This document shows, one piece after another, positions 7,511-14,982 of a stretch of 17,662 nt of DNA. Source of the stretch: Armatimonadota bacterium (GTDB taxonomy: Bacteria > Sysuimicrobiota > Sysuimicrobiia > Sysuimicrobiales > VGFF01). The stretch is taken from assembly GCA_016868955.1 (NCBI GenBank), contig VGFF01000038.1, positions 1 to 17,662 of the forward strand, in the 5' to 3' direction. Below the pieces are notes generated by a model. It did not search any database. It saw only the letters and a program-made list of their open reading frames with translations, and was not told the DNA's origin. A program made the translations under genes and the position numbers. The stretch's first letter is position 1. Each line of letters begins with the position of its first letter.

Positions 7511-7680
7511 ATCGACCGAGGAAGTTGCGGTTCTCGATGGTGTATTCTTTTTGTATCGACTTGCCGTCTAGCCAACTGCCGTTCGTTCGATCGTTCCGTA
7601 CCTCACGCGGTCTCCGGGGATCCCCTATACCGCGCGTTTGCGGCGGAAGGGATTGGACGACGGCTTTCCGTGGAGGGCGC
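7511..7680 (+). other. Intergenic region before the efflux operon
   Basis: This 170-base stretch holds the only locally AT-richer patch nearby (about 7539-7560, with a five-T run), a GGGGATCCCC palindrome at 7616-7625 and TATACC at 7626-7631. A promoter for the TolC-MacAB operon is expected here, but no -35/-10 pair is convincing. The open frame that crosses it from 7525 lacks coding character and a ribosome site. Confidence 0.4.
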
Positions 7681-8943
7681 ATGCGGCGCGTGATCGTTCT
7701 CTTCTTGGCTCTGCTGCTTTGCGGATCGATCGTGACCGGGGCGGCTGCGCAGCAGCGGTCGGCTTACTCGATCGCCGAGGCGGTGCAACTCGCGCTCGAA
7801 CGCAATCCGGCGGTCGTCGCCGCGGCGGCGAACGTTCGCGTGAACGAAGCCCGCGTGCTGTCAGCGCGCGCGTCGTTCGAGCCGACCGTCACGGTGTCCG
7901 GCTCCACCGGCGCGAACGTGCTGCGGACGACGTCGGACAGTCTCACCGGCTCGGTCAGCGCCGGCGTGACGCACCTCGTCTACGACGGCGGCATCCGGGA
8001 GGCGCAGTTCCGGCAAGCCCAAGCGCAAGCCGAGAGCGCCCGCCTGGCCCTGGCTGTCGCCCGCAATGACGTCGCGCTCAATACGGTCCAGACGTACATG
8101 GCGCTCGTCGTCGGCGAGCAGCTCATCCGCGTGCGGGAGCAAACGGCGGCGCAAGTGCGCACGCAGCTGCAGCAAGCCCGGGCGGCGTTCGCGGCCGGCA
8201 CAGTGCCGCGCGCCGACGTGCTCCGGGCCGAGTCTCAGCTCGCGACCGCCGAATTCGATCTGCTCGACGCGCAGACGCAAACCGAAGTGCGGCGAACGAA
8301 TCTGCGCACGTTGCTCGTGGTCGATCCGGCTTCGCCGATCGGCGTGTCGTTTCCGGCGTCGATTCCGCTCGTGGACGTATCCGCCGAGGAGGCGGCACGG
8401 CGGGCGGACGAACGCCCCGAGGCGCGGCGCGCCCAAGCGGACGTCCGTGCCAGCGAAGCGAGCTTGGCGACGGCGATGCTGCAGGGCGCCGTGACAGCGA
8501 CCGTCAACGGCTCATACGTCTTCGTGACGACATCGAGCATCATCGTCGCGGGGTTGACCGCGAGCGTCACACTGACTCTTCCGATCTATGAAGGCGGACG
8601 CAATGCCGCGGCCGTCGAGCTGGCGCGGGGAACATTGGACAATCAGCGTGCGTTGCTGGAACAGGTGCGGCTCACGCTTCGTCAGGAAGCGATCAACGCG
8701 CGCTTCCAGAACGCGACCGCCAACGCGCGACTCGAAGCCGCCGAACGCGCGGCGTCGGCCGCGCGCGAAGCATTGCGCGTCTCCGAGGGACGCTTCGCCG
8801 CCGGCGTCAGCACGATTCTCGAGATCACGACGGCGCGCACCGAGGCGGTGCAGGCCGAGCAGACACTGCTGCAGGTCGCGGCCGATCGTTATACGACGGC
8901 GATCGTGTTGCGGCGGGCCTTGGGAATGGCGCCGATGCCCTAG
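7681..8943 (+). CDS. TolC-family outer-membrane efflux protein
   Basis: This is the outer-membrane channel of a tripartite exporter. The 420-residue protein starts with a signal peptide (MRRVIVLFLALLLCGSIVTG, then AAAQ) and has the two OEP repeats of the TolC fold: 'SIAEAVQLALERNPAVVAAA' at about 30-50 and again 'SAEEAARRADERPEARRAQA' at about 235-260. Long Ala/Gln/Arg-rich helices and 'TLPIYEGGRNAAAV' follow, and 'ARTEAVQAEQTLL' lies near the end. The start at 7681 is set by GGAGG (7672-7676) and by the signal peptide directly after it; the longer frame from 7525 adds no homologous sequence. The adaptor gene follows after 32 bases, so the gene heads the MacAB-like operon. It is intact, ends with TAG, and its substrate is unknown. 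Confidence 0.92.
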   Translation: MRRVIVLFLALLLCGSIVTGAAAQQRSAYSIAEAVQLALERNPAVVAAAANVRVNEARVLSARASFEPTVTVSGSTGANVLRTTSDSLTGSVSAGVTHLVYDGGIREAQFRQAQAQAESARLALAVARNDVALNTVQTYMALVVGEQLIRVREQTAAQVRTQLQQARAAFAAGTVPRADVLRAESQLATAEFDLLDAQTQTEVRRTNLRTLLVVDPASPIGVSFPASIPLVDVSAEEAARRADERPEARRAQADVRASEASLATAMLQGAVTATVNGSYVFVTTSSIIVAGLTASVTLTLPIYEGGRNAAAVELARGTLDNQRALLEQVRLTLRQEAINARFQNATANARLEAAERAASAAREALRVSEGRFAAGVSTILEITTARTEAVQAEQTLLQVAADRYTTAIVLRRALGMAPMP

Positions 8944-8975
8944 GCGCCCGCGGGCCTCACGGCCAAGGTGACGAC

Positions 8976-10466
8976 ATGAACAAACGCCTGTGGATCGCGA
9001 TCCTCCTCCTCGTCGTGCTCGGCGCCGGTGCCTACGTATGGTGGCGCCAACAGCCGGACACGCAGGCGCAGACGCGCGCGCCGGCTTGGCGCACCACCGA
9101 GGTAACGCGAGGCGATCTCATCGTCACCGTAAACGCGACCGGATCGATCCGGCCGTCTTCTCAGGTCGAGGTCAAGTCGCGCGCGACGGGCGTCGTGACG
9201 GCCGTCGTCGCGAACGAAGGCGATCGGGTCGTCAAGGATCAAGTGCTCGTCCGCATCTCCGACCCGGACTCGGAGTCGGCCGTGCGCGCGGCGGCGGGAA
9301 ACCTCGGCGCGGCGCAAGCGCAGCTTGCGCGTGCACGCGCGCAGCAGCCGGCCGATCGCGCGGCCGACGACGCCGCGATCCGGCAGGCGCAGGCCAGCCT
9401 TCTCGCCGCCCAGGCGCGGCTCCGGCAGCTGGACGCGGGAACGCGGCGCGAGGAGATTGCGCAAGCGGAGCAATCGGTCCTCGTCGCGCAAGCTGAAGCC
9501 GAGCTGGCGCAGCGCACTCACGAGCGGAATCAGCAGCTGTTCGCGCAGGGATTCATCGCCCGGGCGCAGGTTGACCAGAGCGAGACGGCGCTGCGCACGG
9601 CCCAGGCCCAGGCGCGCAGCGCCGGTGAGCGCCTGAACCTGCTGCGCGCCGGCTCGACGCAGGATCAAATCGCCGAGGCGCGCGCGAGCGTACGCCAGGC
9701 GGAGGCGAGCCTGGCGGCGGCGCGGGCCAGACGACTGGCGACTTCGGCGAAGACGGCCGACGTCGCGCAGGCGGAAGCGCAAGTGACGATCGCGCACAAC
9801 AACCTCGCGAACGCGCGCCAGCGGTTGGCGGAGACGATCGTCCGCGCGCCGGTCGCCGGCATCGTGTCGGCGCGCGCCGTCGAGGTCGGGCAGACCGTCA
9901 TCGGCAGCCTCGGCAGCGGCGGCACCTCGGTCTTCACGATCGCGGTCGACGCGCCGTTGCTCGCGAAGGTCATGGTCGACGAGACGGACGTCGCTCAGAT
10001 CCGCCCTGGCCTGCCCGTGACGATTCGCGCCGACGGCGTGCCGAACCGCGCGTGGAAGGGCACGGTGCAGGCCGTCTCTCCCAACGCGCAAGTCGTCAAC
10101 AACGTCGTCCAATATCAAGTAACGAGCCTCGTTCGCGATCCGGAGAAGGTGTTGCGGCTCGGGCTGACCGTCGACGCCGAGTTCGTGCTCATGGAGCGGC
10201 GCAACGTCTTGCTCGTGCCCAACGAAGCGCTCCGCGGCGCTGAGGACGCGCGGGCGTTGATGATCCCGACGAACGACAAGCTGGTGCCGCGCATCGTCGA
10301 GGTGGGCGGCACCGATAGCCGCCTGACGGAGATCAAGAGCGGCGCGCGCGAGGGGGAGACGGTTTACCTCGGGGAAGCGCGCCGCGCGCCCGATGGCAAA
10401 GGCAGTCAGCCGCGCAGTCCGTTCCTGCCCAACTTCCAGCGCAGTCCCAGCCCGCAGCGCCGGTAA
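8976..10466 (+). CDS. MacA/HlyD-type periplasmic adaptor with long coiled-coil hairpin
   Basis: This 496-residue membrane-fusion protein would bridge the inner-membrane MacB and the TolC channel. The N-terminal anchor is 'LWIAILLLVVLGAGAYVWW' (about 4-22). A lipoyl half ('TRGDLIVTVNATGSIRPSSQ', then VEVKSRATGVV) leads into an unusually long alpha-helical region of some 180 residues. That region repeats the pattern LxAGxxxxxIAxAxxxxxxA ('LDAGTRREEIAQAEQ', 'LRAGSTQDQIAEARA'). The second lipoyl half ('APVAGIVSARAVEVGQTVIG') and the beta-barrel domain (about 325-415, 'VDETDVAQIRPGLPVTIRAD') follow, and the tail is Ser/Pro/Arg-rich. It is longer than classical MacA of about 370 residues because of the hairpin and tail. 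AAGGTGA precedes ATG 8976, and the ATPase gene follows after 11 bases. It appears intact. Confidence 0.92.
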   Translation: MNKRLWIAILLLVVLGAGAYVWWRQQPDTQAQTRAPAWRTTEVTRGDLIVTVNATGSIRPSSQVEVKSRATGVVTAVVANEGDRVVKDQVLVRISDPDSESAVRAAAGNLGAAQAQLARARAQQPADRAADDAAIRQAQASLLAAQARLRQLDAGTRREEIAQAEQSVLVAQAEAELAQRTHERNQQLFAQGFIARAQVDQSETALRTAQAQARSAGERLNLLRAGSTQDQIAEARASVRQAEASLAAARARRLATSAKTADVAQAEAQVTIAHNNLANARQRLAETIVRAPVAGIVSARAVEVGQTVIGSLGSGGTSVFTIAVDAPLLAKVMVDETDVAQIRPGLPVTIRADGVPNRAWKGTVQAVSPNAQVVNNVVQYQVTSLVRDPEKVLRLGLTVDAEFVLMERRNVLLVPNEALRGAEDARALMIPTNDKLVPRIVEVGGTDSRLTEIKSGAREGETVYLGEARRAPDGKGSQPRSPFLPNFQRSPSPQRR

Positions 10467-10477
10467 CGGCGGACGCC

Positions 10478-11269
10478 GTGTTGATCGCCCTAGAGAACGT
10501 CACCAAGGTCTTCCGCATGGACGGAGAGGAAGTCCACGCGCTCCGCGGCGTCAGCCTCGAGATCCGGGAGGGCGAATTCGTCGCCATCATCGGACCCTCG
10601 GGCTCCGGAAAGTCGACGATGATGAACATCCTCGGCTTGCTCGACCGGCCGACGAGCGGGCGCTTCCTGTTCGATGGCCGGGACGTGACGACGATGAACG
10701 ATGCCGAGCTGGCGCGCTTGCGGAATCGCCGCATCGGATTCATCTTCCAGTCCTTCAACCTGTTGCCGCGCACGCCGGCGATCGAGAACGTCGAGCTACC
10801 GATGGTCTATTCGCGGGACCGCGACCGCCGCGCGCGCGCGCTGGAAGCGCTCGCGGCCGTGGGCCTCGAGAAGCGGGCGTTCCATCATCCTTCGCAGCTG
10901 TCCGGTGGGGAGCAGCAACGCGTCGCGATCGGGCGGGCGCTCGTCATGCGCCCCTCGATCCTGCTCGCGGACGAGCCGACCGGCAACCTGGACACGAAGC
11001 GCGGCATCGAGATCATGCGGATCTTCGAGCACCTGAATCGCGAGGGGGTCACGATCGCGCTGATCACGCACGAGCCGGACATCGCCGCCTACGCGAAGCG
11101 CATCGTGCGATTTCGGGACGGCGTCATCGAGTCGGACGTCTTGGATCGGCACCGCGCGACCACCGGCGACCCGCCGGCTGTCGCGGCGCCGACAAGCCCG
11201 GCGCCATCGAGTCTCGTGCCCCGGCCCGTCGCGCCGGACGCCAGGGAGAGCGGGGAGGGACGCGCATGA
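10478..11269 (+). CDS. MacB-like ABC transporter ATP-binding protein (LolD/MacB type)
   Basis: The 263-residue ATPase powers the efflux system at the inner membrane by the mechanotransmission mode known for MacB. All motifs are present: Walker A 'GPSGSGKST' with Lys45, Q-loop 'FIFQSFNLLPR', signature 'LSGGEQQRVAIGRALV', Walker B 'ILLADEPTGNLD' and switch 'ALITHEPD'. 'FRMDGEEVHALRGVS' near the start is typical of this class. After about residue 220 a Pro/Ala/Ser-rich tail of some 40 residues is probably flexible. The start is GTG 10478, 11 bases after the adaptor stop; no strong ribosome site is seen, so coupling from upstream is likely. Its TGA overlaps the permease start (ATGA at 11266). In MacB proper, ATPase and permease are one chain; here they are separate genes. 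Confidence 0.93.
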   Translation: MLIALENVTKVFRMDGEEVHALRGVSLEIREGEFVAIIGPSGSGKSTMMNILGLLDRPTSGRFLFDGRDVTTMNDAELARLRNRRIGFIFQSFNLLPRTPAIENVELPMVYSRDRDRRARALEALAAVGLEKRAFHHPSQLSGGEQQRVAIGRALVMRPSILLADEPTGNLDTKRGIEIMRIFEHLNREGVTIALITHEPDIAAYAKRIVRFRDGVIESDVLDRHRATTGDPPAVAAPTSPAPSSLVPRPVAPDARESGEGRA

Positions 11270-12480
11270 TCCTCACCAGCCTTCGTCTCGCGTTGCGCGC
11301 GCTGCGCGGCAACCCGCTGCGGTCCATCCTCACGATGCTGGGCGTCATCATCGGTGTCGCGGCGGTCATCACGACGATCAGCATCGGCACGGGCGCGCGC
11401 CAGAGCGTCGAGCGCCAATTCTCCGCGTTGGGCACCAACTTGTTGACCGTCATTCCGGGTCGGATCACGGCGCCTGGCGGCATCAGCACCGGCGGCGGCG
11501 CCGCGCAGACGCTGAAGATCGCCGACGCCGAGGCCATCGCGCAGTCGCTCGCCGGCGTCGAGGCCGTCGCTGCTGAGTTTTCACGCAGCGGCCAGGTCGT
11601 CTTCGGGCCGCAGAACGACGTCACGACCATCTCCGGCGTGACACCTTCGTTCCCGGCGGTGCGGAATTGGAATCCCGAGTCGGGCGCTTTCTTCACGGAA
11701 GCGGACATGCGCGGTCGCGCGCGCGTCGTGGTCATCGGCAAGACGGTAAAGGACAATCTGTTCGGCGATGCCGACCCGGTCGGCCAGACGATCCGGATCA
11801 ATCGCCTGAGCTTCACGGTGATCGGCGTCATGGAAGGCAAGGGGTCTACGGGATTCAGCGACCGCGACGACGCGGTTTGGATCCCCCTGTCGACGGCGCA
11901 GAAGCGGCTGTTCGGCGTCGATTTCGTGCGGTCGATCTACGTGAAGGTGCGGAATCCGGAGAGGATGGCGGACGTGCAGGGACAGGTGGAAGCGCTGCTG
12001 CGCACGCGCCACCGCATTCGGGAAGGGGCCGACTCGGACTTCACCGTCCGCAACCAGGCGGAGTTCGTCCGCACGTTCCAAGGCGTCAACGAGACGATCA
12101 CGATGCTGCTGACGGGCATCGCGGCGGTCTCCTTGATCGTCGGCGGCATCGGGATCATGAACATTATGCTCGTCTCGGTCACGGAACGGACGCGCGAGAT
12201 CGGCATCCGCAAGGCGATCGGCGCGACGCGCCGCGACATCCTCGTGCAGTTCCTCGTCGAGGCGATCGTCCTGAGCATCGCCGGCGGCGCCGTCGGCATC
12301 GCGCTCGCGTTCGCGGCGTCCGGTGCCCTGGCGTCGTCCACCGGGTGGCCGCTCGTCACGCCGACGTGGGCGATCGCACTCGCCAGCGGCTCCGCCGCCG
12401 CGATCGGAATCTTCTTCGGGTTCTATCCGGCCGCGCGCGCGTCGCGGCTGGATCCAATACAGGCTCTGCGGTACGAGTAG
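11266..12480 (+). CDS. MacB-like ABC transporter permease (FtsX/MacB-PCD family)
   Basis: The 404-residue inner-membrane permease has four transmembrane helices in the MacB layout. The first is within 'ILTMLGVIIGVAAVITTISI' (about 22-42), then come a large periplasmic core domain (about 45-275, 'GTNLLTVIPGRITAPGGIS', 'IGKTVKDNLFGDADPVGQTI') and three helices in the last 130 residues ('LLTGIAAVSLIVGGIGIMNI', 'AIVLSIAGGAVGIALAFAAS', 'AIGIFFGFYPAARASRLDPI'). 'SVTERTREIGIRKAIGATRR' is the signature cytoplasmic coupling segment. The start is ATG 11266, overlapping the ATPase stop, with GGGAGGG upstream. The same frame is open for a further 290 codons upstream, but that part lies in the ATPase gene and is a high-GC shadow. 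It is intact, ends with TAG, and substrate is unknown. Confidence 0.94.
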   Translation: MILTSLRLALRALRGNPLRSILTMLGVIIGVAAVITTISIGTGARQSVERQFSALGTNLLTVIPGRITAPGGISTGGGAAQTLKIADAEAIAQSLAGVEAVAAEFSRSGQVVFGPQNDVTTISGVTPSFPAVRNWNPESGAFFTEADMRGRARVVVIGKTVKDNLFGDADPVGQTIRINRLSFTVIGVMEGKGSTGFSDRDDAVWIPLSTAQKRLFGVDFVRSIYVKVRNPERMADVQGQVEALLRTRHRIREGADSDFTVRNQAEFVRTFQGVNETITMLLTGIAAVSLIVGGIGIMNIMLVSVTERTREIGIRKAIGATRRDILVQFLVEAIVLSIAGGAVGIALAFAASGALASSTGWPLVTPTWAIALASGSAAAIGIFFGFYPAARASRLDPIQALRYE

Positions 12481-12529
12481 ATTGCTGCCCCGACCCCGAA
12501 CGGCAAGGAACATTTCCGGAGGTGCAAGG

Positions 12530-13024
12530 ATGGAGAGACGGCTTCTCGGCATTCTGTTGATCGTGTTGCTCGCGCTCGCGACCGCCGCGCCCCTGTACGC
12601 GCAGCAAGGCGCGCCAAGCGGGACGGGGCCGCGGCGAGTCGATCCCGGCATCCGCTCCGCGGGCGCGGTCATCGGACTGGAGCGCACGACCGACAACCGG
12701 GTCAGGAAAGATCAAGCGAAGCGGATCCTGCCGATGATGAAGGTGCTGCGCGGCATGAAGATGGCGGATCGCGAGGCCGGCGACGCCGTCGCGCTGCAGA
12801 TCTGGGGCGTGTTCACGCAGAATCAGAAGGACGCGTTGCTCGCGATGCGCGAAGCGCGCCGGCGGCAATTCGAGCAGCAGCGCGCCGCGGGCGGAGCGCC
12901 CGGCGGCGCGGGGGGACCGGCAACAGCCGGAGGTCCCGGCGGCTTCGATCCGGCGCGATTGGTGGAACGCCGCAAGCAGCTGATGGATCAGGCGGTCAAG
13001 ATCCTCGAGACGCGCGCGAAGTGA
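12530..13024 (+). CDS. Small secreted protein of the efflux operon, Spy/LTxxQ-like, function unknown
   Basis: The 164-residue protein has a clear signal peptide (MERRLLGILLIVLLALATAA, then PLYAQQ) and a helical body. 'RVRKDQAKRILPMMKVLRGM' and 'ALQIWGVFTQNQKDALLAMR' resemble the paired helix/Gln segments of Spy/CpxP-like periplasmic proteins, but I cannot claim membership. A Gly/Ala/Pro linker (GGAPGGAGGPATAGGPGG) at about 124-141 leads to a last amphipathic helix. ATG 12530 is chosen because GGAGGTG lies about seven bases upstream and the signal peptide follows; the in-frame start at 12323 lies inside the permease gene. It follows the permease after 49 bases, suggesting a periplasmic accessory or sensor of the MacAB-TolC pump. 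That role is inferred from context only. Confidence 0.75.
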   Translation: MERRLLGILLIVLLALATAAPLYAQQGAPSGTGPRRVDPGIRSAGAVIGLERTTDNRVRKDQAKRILPMMKVLRGMKMADREAGDAVALQIWGVFTQNQKDALLAMREARRRQFEQQRAAGGAPGGAGGPATAGGPGGFDPARLVERRKQLMDQAVKILETRAK

Positions 13025-13044
13025 GCATGCGTAGCGGCGTGGCA

Positions 13045-13058
13045 CACGAACGTTCGTG
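13045..13058 (+). promoter_or_regulatory. Perfect 14-base palindrome over a start codon
   Basis: CACGAACGTTCGTG is its own reverse complement, and its last three bases are the GTG start codon of the ketopantoate reductase-like gene. No normal ribosome site precedes that start. The site could be an operator or an RNA hairpin limiting initiation. The inner decamer CGAACGTTCG also occurs inside the TolC coding region (7829-7838), so it is not unique. Confidence 0.4.
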
Positions 13059-14030
13059 AAGATCGCGGTCTACGGCGCCGGCGGCGTGGGCGCGTACTTC
13101 GGTGGGCGGCTGGCGCGCGCCGGTGCCGACGTTTCCCTGATCGCGCGCGGCGCCCATCTCGAGGCGTTGCGGCGTGACGGCCTGCGCGTGAACAGCGTGC
13201 TCGGCGACTTCACGGTGCCGCTGCCGGCCAGCGACGACCCGGCGACGATCGGTCCCTGCGACGTCGTCTTGTTCTGCGTCAAATCCTACGACACGCAAGA
13301 CGCCGCCGCGCGGCTCGGCCCGCTGCTGCGCGACGGCGCCGCCGGCGAGGCGACCGCCGTGATCTCGTTGCAGAACGGCATCGACAACGAAGCGGCGATC
13401 GCCGCGGTCATCGGTGACCGCTACGTCGTCGGCGGCGTCTGCTACATTCTGTCGACGATCACGGCCCCGGGCGTCGTGACGCACGCCGGCGGCCCTGGCC
13501 GCATGGTCTTCGCCGAAATGGACGGCACGCGATCCCCGCGCGTCGAGCGGCTGCTCAGGTTGTGCGAGGCCGCGAGCGTTCCCGCGGAGGTCGCGACGGA
13601 CATCCGAAAGGTCCTCTGGGAGAAGTACGCCTTGATCATTCCGCAAGCCGGCTTGACCGCGACGACGCGGCTGCCGATCGGTGCGTTTCGCTTGGTGCCG
13701 GAGTCGCTGGCGATGTTCCGGCGCTTGGCGAAAGAGGTCTGCGCGGTCGCCGCGGCCGAAGGCGTGCATGTCGCCGCCGACACCGTCGCGCGCGTCACCG
13801 AGATCACGCTCGGTCTGCCGCCGGGAGTGCACACGTCGCTGCACTACGACCTGGCGCACGGTGAGCGCATGGAGCTGGAGGCGCTGCACGGCGCGCTGGC
13901 GCGGCTCGGGCGCCGGCACGGCGTGCCGGTGCCGATGACGGAGGCCGTGTACGCGATCCTGCGACCGGTGGCGCTGCGGCACGATGCCGCGTATCGCGAT
14001 GAAGAGAGTCCCGCATGGATCTCGCGCTGA
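13056..14030 (+). CDS. panE: Ketopantoate reductase family protein (ApbA/PanE)
   Basis: Family members reduce 2-dehydropantoate to pantoate with NADPH, a step toward pantothenate and CoA, although many paralogues act on other 2-oxo acids. The 324-residue protein has the N-terminal dinucleotide fold 'MKIAVYGAGGVGAYFGGRLA', 'CVKSYDTQDAA' and 'SLQNGIDNE' with the Asn expected at the substrate site. The family's catalytic Lys region follows in 'IRKVLWEKYALIIPQAGLTA', and the C-terminal helical domain has 'HTSLHYDLAHGERMELEALH' and 'PVPMTEAVYAIL'. It starts at GTG 13056, inside a palindrome and 31 bases after the secreted-protein stop, and overlaps the SDR gene by 16 bases. Panthotenate-pathway partners are not nearby, so the symbol is tentative. 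Confidence 0.85.
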   Translation: MKIAVYGAGGVGAYFGGRLARAGADVSLIARGAHLEALRRDGLRVNSVLGDFTVPLPASDDPATIGPCDVVLFCVKSYDTQDAAARLGPLLRDGAAGEATAVISLQNGIDNEAAIAAVIGDRYVVGGVCYILSTITAPGVVTHAGGPGRMVFAEMDGTRSPRVERLLRLCEAASVPAEVATDIRKVLWEKYALIIPQAGLTATTRLPIGAFRLVPESLAMFRRLAKEVCAVAAAEGVHVAADTVARVTEITLGLPPGVHTSLHYDLAHGERMELEALHGALARLGRRHGVPVPMTEAVYAILRPVALRHDAAYRDEESPAWISR

Positions 14031-14803
14031 AGGACAAGCCGGTGATCGTCGCCGGCGCGAGTAAGGGACTCGGCCGCGCCATCGCCGAGCGGTTGGGTCG
14101 CGAGGGTGCGCGCGTCGCGTTGTTCGCGCGCACCGCGCGAGCGCTCAGCGACGCGGCCGCGGCGGTCGTTGCCGCCGGCGGCGAAGCGATCTCGGTCGCC
14201 GGAGACGTCACGAATCCGGCCGACGTCGCGCGGGTGGTCGAGGCGACTGTCGATCGATTCGGCGGCCTCTACGGCGTCGTCACCAACAGCGGCGGCCCGC
14301 CGTCGCGGCCGTTCGTCGAATTGAGCGCCGGCGACTGGGAGGACGCGTCGCGGCTGCTCGTGCACGGCGCGGGCGCCCTGCTGCGAAACGCGCTCCCCTA
14401 CCTTCAGGCGAGCCGCGGCAGCGTCGTCGCGATCACGTCGTTCACGATCAAGCAGCCGCTGAACGGGCTCATCCTGTCGAATTCCCTGCGTCTCGCCGTC
14501 ACGGGCATGATCAAGACGCTGGCGAACGAGTGGGGTCCTCACGGCATCCGGCTGAACACTGTTTGTCCCGGCCCATTCGCAACGGAGCGCCTGCTGACCC
14601 TTACGCAAGCTTACGCGGACCGCATGGGGGTCACGTACGCGGAAGCCGAGAAGCGATTGTGGACGGATCAGATTCCCTTGGGTCGGCTCGGCGAACCCGC
14701 CGAGTTCGCAGACGCCGTCACGTTCCTGCTCTCACCACGCGCGTCGTTCATCACCGGCGTCGCGCTGCAAGTCGACGGCGGTATCGTCAAGGGGATCCTG
14801 TGA
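14015..14803 (+). CDS. Short-chain dehydrogenase/reductase family protein lacking the catalytic Tyr and Lys
   Basis: The 262-residue Rossmann-fold protein resembles 3-oxoacyl-ACP reductases: cofactor motif 'VAGASKGLGRAIAERLG', 'GDVTNPADVARVV', 'GVVTNSGGPPSRPF' in place of the usual NNAG, 'GIRLNTVCPGPFATERL' and C-terminal 'VALQVDGG'. Ser142 is retained in 'AITSFTIKQPLNGLILSNSL'. The YxxxK that should follow 13 residues later is replaced by Ser155 and Arg159 (LSNSLRLA). This pattern is known in a BKR-like SDR group without the standard tetrad, so it is a subfamily trait rather than a recent mutation. Activity and substrate are unknown. The start at ATG 14015 lies within the end of the ketopantoate reductase-like gene, implying translational coupling and perhaps a shared pathway. 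Confidence 0.87.
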   Translation: MDLALKDKPVIVAGASKGLGRAIAERLGREGARVALFARTARALSDAAAAVVAAGGEAISVAGDVTNPADVARVVEATVDRFGGLYGVVTNSGGPPSRPFVELSAGDWEDASRLLVHGAGALLRNALPYLQASRGSVVAITSFTIKQPLNGLILSNSLRLAVTGMIKTLANEWGPHGIRLNTVCPGPFATERLLTLTQAYADRMGVTYAEAEKRLWTDQIPLGRLGEPAEFADAVTFLLSPRASFITGVALQVDGGIVKGIL

Positions 14804-14824
14804 TCGGCCGCCGGCTTCCGATCA
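14801..14824 (+). terminator. Possible stem-loop terminator after the SDR gene
   Basis: TGATCGG (starting at the SDR stop codon) pairs perfectly with CCGATCA across a ten-base GC-rich loop. No T-run follows, so a standard intrinsic terminator is not shown. Its place between an operon end and the tRNA promoter makes a transcript-end role plausible. Confidence 0.35.
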
Positions 14825-14850
14825 GACTTCGCGGCCGGTGTCCAGCGCGG

Positions 14851-14856
14851 TATACT
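14851..14856 (+). promoter_or_regulatory. Probable -10 element of the tRNA-Glu gene
   Basis: TATACT, a near-consensus -10 hexamer, lies 11 bases before the first base of the tRNA, a normal distance for a tRNA promoter. The expected -35 position (about 14827-14834) is GC-rich and poor. Confidence 0.5.
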
Positions 14857-14867
14857 TCTGGTCGCGT

Positions 14868-14945
14868 GTCCCGGTCGTCTAGCCAGGTCTAGGACACCGG
14901 CCTTTCAAGCCGGTAACACGGGTTCGAATCCCGTCCGGGGCACCA
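14868..14945 (+). tRNA. tRNA-Glu (anticodon TTC) with encoded CCA
   Basis: It folds as a full cloverleaf. The acceptor stem GTCCCGG pairs with CCGGGGC (one T-G pair). The anticodon stem CCGGC/GCCGG closes the loop CTTTCAA, giving anticodon TTC, which reads GAA and GAG for glutamate. The T arm is ACGGG-TTCGAAT-CCCGT. Discriminator A14942 is followed by a genome-encoded CCA (14943-14945). It stands alone between the SDR and hydratase genes, with its own likely promoter. No integrated element or duplicated tRNA end is seen beside it. Confidence 0.97.
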
Positions 14946-14949
14946 AGCT

Positions 14950-14975
14950 CCTCGTCTGCTTCTCCCGAAACGAGG
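14950..14975 (+). promoter_or_regulatory. Small hairpin that could cover the hydratase ribosome site
   Basis: CCTCGT (14950-14955) can pair with ACGAGG (14970-14975), which contains the purines of the ribosome site of the next gene (ATG 14983). The stem is only six base pairs with a 14-base loop, so it may be chance. Confidence 0.25.
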
Positions 14976-14982
14976 TGACCCC

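Noticed and set aside
7430..7560. Intrinsic terminator made of the 19-bp inverted repeat plus the T-run near 7549
   Set aside because: The T-run is more than 50 bases after the stem, far too distant for an intrinsic terminator.
7525..7680. N-terminal extension of the TolC protein
   Set aside because: A ribosome site and signal peptide place the start at 7681; the extension has no coding character.
8940..10118. Long minus-strand frame opposite the adaptor gene
   Set aside because: Arg/Leu/Asp-rich antisense of the coiled-coil coding sequence with no recognisable domain.
10393..11265. Upstream in-frame extension of the permease gene through the ATPase gene
   Set aside because: The ATPase motifs are in another frame; the extension has no homology, and ATG 11266 is the normal ATGA-coupled start.
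11581..12696. Minus-strand frame opposite the MacB permease
   Set aside because: Low-complexity Arg/Asp composition, and the opposite strand has a complete, motif-rich permease.
13045..13058. LexA/SOS box
   Set aside because: The Bacillus-type box needs GAAC and GTTC four bases apart; here they are adjacent, and the downstream genes have no DNA-repair role.
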